This document shows, one piece after another, positions 21,129-26,078 of a stretch of DNA of 26,078 nucleotides. The stretch's first letter is position 1. Every line of letters begins with the position of its first letter. This DNA comes from Elusimicrobiota bacterium. GTDB lineage: Bacteria > Elusimicrobiota > Elusimicrobia > O2-12-FULL-59-9. The stretch spans positions 1-26,078 of the forward strand of contig JACQRQ010000021.1 in the NCBI GenBank assembly GCA_016206405.1, written 5' to 3'. The translations under genes and the position numbers were made by a program. The notes beneath the pieces are model-generated. The model did no database searches, was not told the DNA's origin, and saw only the letters and a list, made by a program, of their open reading frames with translations.

Positions 21129-22856
21129 ATGTCTATTCCTTCACACAAAGCCCTGACGGATTTGATCGAGCTCGGCAAAGAGCACGGCTACCTGACTTTG
21201 GAGGAGGTCAACCGGTCCCTGACCTCGGCCACCATGTCCAGCACGGAGATCGACAGCCTGATGTCCACCCTCGAGGACCTCGGCATCGAGGTGGTGGACC
21301 GCAAGAAATGGAAAGGCGTCTCCCACGCCGAAAAAGAGGCCTACACGGAGGAGTACGAGGCTTCCCAGGACGTCTCCAACTCCATCCGCATGTACCTGTC
21401 GGAGATGGGCAAGGTGCCCCTTTTGTCCAGGGAGGAGGAGATTTATCTGGCGCGCAACGTGCGCGAGAAGGAAAAGGAGCTCCGCTTTCTGGTGCTGGAG
21501 TCGCCCATCACGATGCGCGAAATCCGCAGTTGGGAGACCTTGATCGAGCAGCAGGAGATGACCCCCAAAGAGCTCATGCCGCGCGGGCGAAAGTCGGCTT
21601 ACGAGCTGGCCGGCATGCGCCGCAGGATAAAATCGGTGGCCCAGTTCATCAACCGGGCGGAAAAGTCCATCGAGAAGCTGCGCGAGCAGATGCGCGCTGT
21701 GGGCACCAAGAGCGCCAAGCGCAAGCGGGTGGCGGCGATGATCGACGCCCGCGTCAAGGAGATCGTGCTTAAGATCATCAGCCTGAACCTCAACCAGGAC
21801 AAGATCAAACGCTTGACCAACAAAATCAAAAACCTGGCTTCCCGCATCCAGGACTGCCATGACGAGCTTGAGCGCTACGCCCAAAAATTCGGCATGACCC
21901 ACACGGCCTTAAACGGCTTATACGAACAGCACAAAAAGGGCGATCTCACCGCCCAGGCCTTCAGGGTCAAGACCCGCTTTTCGCCCACGGGGGTGGCCTC
22001 CGCCGTGGAGAACATCCACGCGGTGGAAGAGCGCCTCGACCGGCTGACGCACACCGTGCCGATTCCCGTGCATCAATTCATGGAGCTCAACCGCAAGATC
22101 GTCTCCTTGGAGAGCCAAATCCTGGTCGACAAGCTCAAGCTCATCAAGGCCAACCTGCGCCTGGTGGTTTCCATCGCCAAAAAGCACGTCAACTCCAACC
22201 TGGAGCTTTCCGACCTCATCCAAGAGGGGGGATTGGGGCTGATGAAGGCGGTCGAGAAGTTCGAGTACAAGCGGGGATTCAAGTTTTCAACGTACGCGAC
22301 GTGGTGGATCCGCCAGTCCATCAACCGCGCCATCGCCGACCAGGCGCGCACGATCCGCATCCCGGTGCATATGAAGGAACTGGTGTCCAAGCTCATGAAG
22401 GTGACCCGCCGCTACCGGCAGGAGTTCGGCCGGGACCCGAAAATCGAGGAGTACAGCAAGCACCTGCACCTTTCCATGGACCGGGTCAAAAACGTGCTCA
22501 AAATCATGCAGGAGCCCATCTCTCTGGCCACGCCCATCGGCGAGGAAGAGGAGTCCCATCTGGAGGATTTTATCGAGGACAAGACGGGCGTGGCGCCGTC
22601 CCACTCGGCCGTGTCCTATTTGCGGCGCAAGGAAGTGGAGAAAGTCTTAAGCACGCTCACCGACCGCGAAGCCAAGATTTTAAAGCTCCGCTTCGGGCTG
22701 GATTCGGGCTATCCGAGGACCCTCGAGGAAGTGGGAAGGATTTTCAAGGTGACGCGGGAAAGGGTGCGCCAAATCGAGGCCAAAGCCATACGCAAGCTGC
22801 GCCATCCCAGCCGCAGCAAATCGCTGCGCGACTACACCGAGGATTGGCTGCAGTAG
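21129..22856 (+). CDS. rpoD: Primary RNA polymerase sigma factor (sigma-70)
   Basis: A 575-residue housekeeping sigma factor. Region 1.1 is present (LTDLIELGKEHGYLTLEEV). Region 1.2 is IRMYLSEMGKVPLLSREEEI. A charged non-conserved insert of about 200 residues follows, then region 2 (LRLVVSIAKKHVNSNLELSD, FSTYATWWIRQSINRAIADQ, which reads and melts the -10 box), region 3 (EYSKHLHLSMDRVKNVL) and region 4 (LEEVGRIFKVTRERVRQIEA, which reads the -35 box). The TTGACA/TATAAT-type promoters found throughout this window fit such a factor. ATG 21129 follows AGAGAGGTGG. It ends one base before the stop of the opposite-strand gene. Confidence 0.97.
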   Translation: MSIPSHKALTDLIELGKEHGYLTLEEVNRSLTSATMSSTEIDSLMSTLEDLGIEVVDRKKWKGVSHAEKEAYTEEYEASQDVSNSIRMYLSEMGKVPLLSREEEIYLARNVREKEKELRFLVLESPITMREIRSWETLIEQQEMTPKELMPRGRKSAYELAGMRRRIKSVAQFINRAEKSIEKLREQMRAVGTKSAKRKRVAAMIDARVKEIVLKIISLNLNQDKIKRLTNKIKNLASRIQDCHDELERYAQKFGMTHTALNGLYEQHKKGDLTAQAFRVKTRFSPTGVASAVENIHAVEERLDRLTHTVPIPVHQFMELNRKIVSLESQILVDKLKLIKANLRLVVSIAKKHVNSNLELSDLIQEGGLGLMKAVEKFEYKRGFKFSTYATWWIRQSINRAIADQARTIRIPVHMKELVSKLMKVTRRYRQEFGRDPKIEEYSKHLHLSMDRVKNVLKIMQEPISLATPIGEEEESHLEDFIEDKTGVAPSHSAVSYLRRKEVEKVLSTLTDREAKILKLRFGLDSGYPRTLEEVGRIFKVTRERVRQIEAKAIRKLRHPSRSKSLRDYTEDWLQ

Positions 22857-22857
22857 C

Positions 22858-23529
22858 TTATTTTTTCTTGAAGGTTTCCCGGAGCCATTCGGCGGCGAGA
22901 TCTTTGCCGCCCAGGCCGAAAGCCAGGGCGAGACAAAAACCGGCCGAGGCCAGAACGATGTTAAGGCTCGAGGCCAGGATTTCGGTGTGCAGCCCGAGCT
23001 GGTCGAGCGCCATCAAGCCCGCAAAGATGATGACCGTCACGTAGGTGCCTTTGGAAAGGGTTTCGCCGCCGCGCAGGTTGTTGGTTCTGGCCGCGTCCCC
23101 GACGATGTCCGAAAGAAAGCCGCCGAAAAGAATGCCCCCCGCCAAAACCAGGATCGCCGCCACGAGCTTTGGAAAAAACATCAAAAACTTCTGAAGCAGC
23201 TCCGAAACCACCGTCAACTGTATCGCGTTGGAGGCGGAGATGATGAAAACCAGCAGAATCAGCCAATAAACGGCAAAGGACAGGGCGTAGGTGGGAGATT
23301 TTCCCAAGCCCAGCCGCGCCATCACCTCGTTGATTCCCACGCGGCTCGTGACCTGGTCAAAACCGGCTTTTTCCAGTATTTGCTCGAAAACGGTCTTGAA
23401 GATTCGGGACAGATAGAGGCCGGCGAGCACCAAAACGAAGGCGGCGACGAAGTTCGGAATCTGCCACACCAAGCGCTGTCCGATATTAAGGAAGGGATCC
23501 AAAATCAAGGTGATAAGCTGCTGCAGCAT
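22858..23529 (-). CDS. MscS-related membrane protein lacking the large cytoplasmic domain
   Basis: A 223-residue protein with about five hydrophobic segments, containing conserved TM-helix repeats (PNFVAAFVLVLAGLYLSRI and FPKLVAAILVLAGGILFGG are two copies of one pattern). It ends in SAGFCLALAFGLGGKDLA, which resembles the pore-lining TM3 of MscS (GxGLGxQDL). The beta and alpha/beta vestibule domains that follow TM3 in MscS are absent; the protein stops about 12 residues later. It may form a small mechanosensitive pore or be an accessory subunit. A perfect TATAAT (23536-23541) lies six bases upstream of its ATG, but without a clear -35 box. Confidence 0.8.
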   Translation of the reverse strand: MLQQLITLILDPFLNIGQRLVWQIPNFVAAFVLVLAGLYLSRIFKTVFEQILEKAGFDQVTSRVGINEVMARLGLGKSPTYALSFAVYWLILLVFIISASNAIQLTVVSELLQKFLMFFPKLVAAILVLAGGILFGGFLSDIVGDAARTNNLRGGETLSKGTYVTVIIFAGLMALDQLGLHTEILASSLNIVLASAGFCLALAFGLGGKDLAAEWLRETFKKK

Positions 23530-23535
23530 TCTTAT

Positions 23536-23541
23536 ATTATA
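23536..23541 (-). promoter_or_regulatory. -10 box of the MscS-related gene, leaderless spacing
   Basis: On the minus strand, TATAAT is followed by six bases (ATAAGA) and then the ATG at 23529. No convincing -35 hexamer is found at 16-18 bases, so this is weaker than the other promoters of the same layout. Confidence 0.5.
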
Positions 23542-23589
23542 TGACTTAAATGTCTGTTTCCGCTAATTTCCTGTCTGTTTCCAGTTTTT

Positions 23590-23750
23590 CACTCTACCAC
23601 TGACCACTCGATCACTCGACCACTTTTCTCCCACTTTACCACTCTACCACTTCCCAATTGCCACTCGATCACTTTTCTGCCACTTTATCACTCTACCACT
23701 TTACCACTTCTTCCTCGCCACTCTATCACTCCCCTAATAGTGACCAAAAT
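23590..23750 (-). repeat. 8-base-periodic repeat array R1
   Basis: On the minus strand the array is built of variants of AGTGGTAG and AGTGATCG with occasional spacers such as CAATTGGGA. A 28-base stretch (23639-23666) is an exact reverse complement of 25350-25377 in array R2. It fills most of the gap between the MscS-related gene and fecR. No gene is supported in it. Confidence 0.85.
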
Positions 23751-23754
23751 CACC

Positions 23755-23795
23755 TTGACAAGAAGGGTTCCCCCTGTTAGCCTTATTAACGGGGG
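23755..23795 (+). promoter_or_regulatory. Promoter and inverted repeat before the FecR-domain gene
   Basis: TTGACA (23755-23760, perfect), a 17-base spacer and a weak -10 TAGCCT (23778-23783). Over the -10 box lies an inverted repeat: CCCCC-T-GTTA (23770-23779) with TAAC-GGGGG (23787-23795). As DNA it could be an operator; if the transcript began further up, it would hide the GGGGGTGG ribosome site. Confidence 0.55.
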
Positions 23796-23803
23796 TGGCA
23801 TTC

Positions 23804-25336
23804 ATGTCGGTCTTTTTTAACCGGCGTCGGTTCGCTTTGTATAAATGGCTGCTCGCGGTTTCTCTCGCGGCAGCCTCTCTCTTTGCCCCCATCTCCGCCT
23901 TGGCCGCGACCGTCGTTTCGGCCGCGCGGGGCCGCGTCGAATTTAAAGAATCCGGCGAGCGGCGCTGGAGGCGCGTGCGCGTTCCTCAGACTCTGTCCAG
24001 CGGCGACCAGGTGCGCACCGGCTGGGTCTCCAGCGCGGAAATCCGCTTTGACGACGGCTCCAAAATGGTGGTCGGCGCCAACGGCTCCTTCATGCTTGAA
24101 AAATCGGAAAGCGCGCTGCAGCAGGTGCGCATGAATTTGGGAAAGCTCCGCGCTTGGGTGCGCAAGCGCAGCGCCAGGAGCTTCCGCGTGCAGACCCCGA
24201 CGGCGGTCTGCGCCGTGCGCGGGACGGAGTTCTCCGTCGATGTGGCCCGGGGCAGCGGCAATACCCGGGTGGACCTCTACAACGGCCTTCTGGCCGTGTC
24301 CGACAACCGCGGCCGGGAGCTGCTGCTCACTCCCAACCAGAGCGTGCAGGTGACCCCCGGCGGCATGAGCGCGCCCCGCCGCTTTTCCGACATGCAGCGC
24401 AGCCTGCAGACGCAGACCCGCCAGGAGATGCGCCAGGAAGTTTCCCTGGAGATGAGCAAAGAGGAGGTTTTATCGGCCGCGGCGCGCGAGATGAAGATGG
24501 CCGAATACCAGCAGGGAAAAACGATGATCGACGTGACCGGAAACCGCGTGCGCCTGGAGCAGTACATCCTGCGGCCCAAACCGGACCAATTCAAGCTCGT
24601 GGTCTTAAACGAGCGCGCCGACCGCTTCGATTATTTTTATTATTTGGGCCAATTCAACACCACCCTACCGACGGACCTGAGCACGGCCCTGCGGCAGCTT
24701 CCGGGCTGCATCGCCGCCGCCTGCGGCTATTACCTGACGGGCTACGAGACGGGGCGCTCCAACACCCAAGACGGCATCCGGGAAGTCGCCCTGGGGGGCC
24801 ACCAAGTGGACGTCAACGCCAACTTGGACAGCAACGACAACGTCGCCTCCCTTTACGATCCCAAAACGGACGCTTTCTTAAACGTCTCGGGCCAGGGGGT
24901 GTTCAAGACTCTATTCGACAATTACGGCTTTTATATCAACGGCAAGCTCAAATACGGCTGGACCGGGAGCGGCATCACCAGTTACAGCGACGCCACCCCC
25001 GCCTCCACGGCCGACCCCATCACCGGCGCGGTTTTGACGACGGCGCTCCCGACGCGCTCGGCCCCCTCGCTTTGGTCCACGACCGACATGCACCAGGTCA
25101 TCTTGGAGTCTTACGATGATGGGACCTTCACGTTGTGGGACAACTACATTATTTCCGATGAGGGGAAGATCGCAAAATCCTCCGATTTCGCCGGAATCAC
25201 CTCAGGCGCCCAATTTAAGTCGGTGCTGCTGAAGTGGAATTACGAGCAGGTGATTACCGCCTCCGAGTTTCAGGGGAGAAAGATAGATTTGGTGGTGGCG
25301 CCGAAGATTTTAATTGAGTCGGGGCTCATACCATAA
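23804..25336 (+). CDS. Large secreted FecR-domain protein
   Basis: A 510-residue protein with a signal peptide (basic start FFNRRRFALYKW, then LLAVSLAAASLFAPISALA). The first 180 mature residues are a FecR domain: GRVEFKESGERRWRRVRV, SGDQVRTGWVSSAEIRFDDG, FRVQTPTAVCAVRGTEFSVD, and LYNGLLAVSDNRGRELLL. Here the FecR fold is not part of an anti-sigma factor: there is no sigma gene beside it and no N-terminal cytoplasmic domain. The remaining 300 residues are a mostly strand-rich region that I do not recognise. ATG 23804 is preferred over GTG 23795, which belongs to the ribosome-binding run GGGGGTGG. It lies between inverted repeats R1 and R2. Possible roles are envelope structure or surface sensing. 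Confidence 0.82.
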   Translation: MSVFFNRRRFALYKWLLAVSLAAASLFAPISALAATVVSAARGRVEFKESGERRWRRVRVPQTLSSGDQVRTGWVSSAEIRFDDGSKMVVGANGSFMLEKSESALQQVRMNLGKLRAWVRKRSARSFRVQTPTAVCAVRGTEFSVDVARGSGNTRVDLYNGLLAVSDNRGRELLLTPNQSVQVTPGGMSAPRRFSDMQRSLQTQTRQEMRQEVSLEMSKEEVLSAAAREMKMAEYQQGKTMIDVTGNRVRLEQYILRPKPDQFKLVVLNERADRFDYFYYLGQFNTTLPTDLSTALRQLPGCIAAACGYYLTGYETGRSNTQDGIREVALGGHQVDVNANLDSNDNVASLYDPKTDAFLNVSGQGVFKTLFDNYGFYINGKLKYGWTGSGITSYSDATPASTADPITGAVLTTALPTRSAPSLWSTTDMHQVILESYDDGTFTLWDNYIISDEGKIAKSSDFAGITSGAQFKSVLLKWNYEQVITASEFQGRKIDLVVAPKILIESGLIP

Positions 25337-25337
25337 A

Positions 25338-25497
25338 GTGTAAGTGGTAGAGTGGCAATTGGGAAGTGGTAGAGTGGCGGAAAAGTGATCGAGTGATCAG
25401 TGGTCGAGTGGCGATGGGGAAGTGGTAGAGTGGTAGAGTGGTAGAGTGGCGGAAAAGTGATCGAGTGGATGGGGGAACGAGTGATCGAGTGGTCAAG
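25338..25497 (+). repeat. 8-base-periodic repeat array R2
   Basis: Begins right after the fecR stop. Units AGTGGTAG and AGTGATCG in tandem and mixed order, including three consecutive GTGGTAGA copies near 25422-25447. The part 25357-25410 is identical over 54 bases to 25757-25810 in R3, and 25350-25377 is an exact inverted copy of R1 sequence. The hicB stop codon (25493-25495) falls inside its right end. Confidence 0.85.
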
Positions 25498-25705
25498 TTG
25501 CGGAAGGAAGGGGTTCCCGGTCGCGCAGTTTCAGAACGATCCACTCCTCCAACACTTCTTGAAGAACGTGCCGGCACTTTTCCAGATTTTTCTCGCTCGC
25601 CCAGACGCCTTGGAAGCCGTGGATTTCGCCGAAGTAGGTCCGGTCCTCCAGAATCTTGTACTGGGCGCTGGACATGGCGGCATGTATGTAGGACGAGAGC
25701 GTCAT
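25493..25705 (-). CDS. Orphan HicB-like antitoxin
   Basis: A 70-residue protein matching the HicB partial RNase H-like fold: SYIHAAMSSAQYKILEDRTYFGEIHGFQGVWA, then a helix, LEKCRHVLQEVLEEWIVLKL. In HicAB systems HicB neutralises the small mRNA-cutting toxin HicA and represses the operon. No hicA gene lies on either side; the gene is bounded directly by repeat arrays R2 and R3. The promoter TTGATT (25735-25740), 17-base spacer and TAAACT (25712-25717) ends six bases before the ATG, which again predicts a leaderless message. The lack of a C-terminal DNA-binding extension fits short members. It could be a remnant or an antidote to a toxin elsewhere. Confidence 0.85.
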   Translation of the reverse strand: MTLSSYIHAAMSSAQYKILEDRTYFGEIHGFQGVWASEKNLEKCRHVLQEVLEEWIVLKLRDREPLPSAT

Positions 25706-25711
25706 ATTCCC

Positions 25712-25740
25712 AGTTTAGCAGGGTTTGTCTGGAAAATCAA
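25712..25740 (-). promoter_or_regulatory. Promoter of the orphan hicB gene, leaderless type
   Basis: Minus strand: TTGATT (25735-25740, 4 of 6), a 17-base spacer and TAAACT (25712-25717, 4 of 6), then six bases (GGGAAT) and the ATG at 25705. Confidence 0.7.
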
Positions 25741-25751
25741 CCGGTGATAGA

Positions 25752-25821
25752 GGGGTAATTGGGAAGTGGTAGAGTGGCGGAAAAGTGATCGAGTGATCAG
25801 TGGTCGAGTGATCGAGTGGAA
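25752..25821 (+). repeat. 8-base-periodic repeat array R3
   Basis: Same units and orientation as R2. Bases 25757-25810 repeat 25357-25410 exactly (54 bases, 400 bases apart), so the hicB gene lies between two perfect direct repeats. Confidence 0.85.
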
Positions 25822-25827
25822 GAACAG

Positions 25828-26078
25828 TTGAGAAAATTAAACATAACATTCGATAAAGGCCGCTGCCTCCTGGTGGCTGCGCTTCTTTCTTTGAGCGCTT
25901 CAGAGGCTTTTGCCTCGGTTCTTGGCCTTGGAGGCTACCACTCCTGCGCCGTTTTGAAAAACGGCGGACTGAAGTGCTGGGGGAATAATACCTATGGTCA
26001 GTTGGGCCTAGGGGACGTCGCAAATCGTGGGGACACTGCAGGAGCGATGGGCGGCAGTCTTCCCACAGTGCTTTTAGG
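25828..26078 (+). CDS. RCC1-repeat secreted protein, 5' part
   Basis: An open frame that runs off the window. The first 30 residues form a signal peptide (basic RKLNITFDKGR, then LLVAALLSLSASEAFA). Next come SVLGLGGYHSCAVLKNGG and LKCWGNNTYGQLGLGD, the recognisable first blade of an RCC1/ATS1-type beta-propeller (H-S-C-A-V, then CWGxNxxGQLGxGD). Bacterial secreted proteins with many such blades are common surface or extracellular proteins of unclear function. The start is TTG 25828, with GGAAG five to six bases upstream; no ATG is available before the signal peptide. The number of blades cannot be seen. Confidence 0.82.
   Translation, partial: MRKLNITFDKGRCLLVAALLSLSASEAFASVLGLGGYHSCAVLKNGGLKCWGNNTYGQLGLGDVANRGDTAGAMGGSLPTVLL

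Noticed and set aside
25338..25497. R2 (and R1, R3) as a CRISPR array
   Set aside because: Units are about 8 bases with variable order and no spacers of equal length; no cas gene is nearby.
1..26078. tRNA or rRNA genes
   Set aside because: No GTTCGAATC-type T-loop in a cloverleaf setting and no rRNA-like stretch was seen by eye. A tRNAscan or covariance search would settle this.

Overview
The window reads as chromosomal DNA of a GC-rich, double-membraned bacterium. Signs of an outer membrane are a TolC-type channel gene, a tripartite efflux operon and several secreted proteins. An rpsU-dnaG-rpoD block, an MtaB-type methylthiotransferase next to a HIT protein, a large FecR-domain protein and an RCC1-repeat protein resemble what I recall of Elusimicrobiota genomes. 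That placement is an impression; there is no rRNA here to test it.

Layout. (1) 1-1465: the end of an integron-like cassette array on the plus strand. Two small toxin-antitoxin cassettes are each closed by an attC-like site (766-841 and 1389-1465), with a poorer attC-like site at 72-137. No integrase is in view. (2) 1466-1993: about 530 bases without a gene, holding two folded repeat elements (A and B) and a strong promoter; a third copy (C) lies 17 kb away at 18489-18575. (3) 1994-4254: a secreted HExxH protein and a small secreted partner. (4) 4262-4532: a 271-base palindromic MITE-like element between convergent genes. (5) 4531-6324, minus strand: a sodium/solute symporter. (6) 6405-12030: a tight six-gene operon (ECF sigma, zinc-finger anti-sigma, Spy/CpxP-like sensor, TolC, HlyD/MacA-like adaptor, MacB-like ATPase-permease), best read as an envelope-stress-controlled efflux system. 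(7) 12118-14952: an ATP-grasp ligase and an esterase that overlap, then a YihY-type membrane protein. (8) 14953-17060: an island of mobile debris: a cut AAA ATPase, an intact mobile-mystery A/B pair (HTH plus Fic), a small unknown gene and a serine recombinase stub. (9) 17131-22856: housekeeping genes mtaB, a HIT gene, rpsU, dnaG and rpoD. (10) 22858-26078: an MscS-type membrane protein, a FecR-domain protein, an orphan HicB-like antitoxin and the start of an RCC1-repeat protein, separated by an 8-base-periodic repeat family (R1 inverted relative to R2 and R3).

Two patterns cross these regions. First, six genes (222, 913, 1994, 15160, and on the minus strand 23529 and 25705) have a -10 box ending exactly six bases before the start codon, so their mRNAs should begin at or next to the start codon (leaderless). 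Second, the noncoding DNA is rich in folded repeats: attC-like sites, elements A/B/C with compensating stem changes, the MITE-like palindrome, and R1-R3, whose arms place fecR between inverted copies and hicB between exact 54-base direct copies 400 bases apart. No tRNA, rRNA or CRISPR array was seen.
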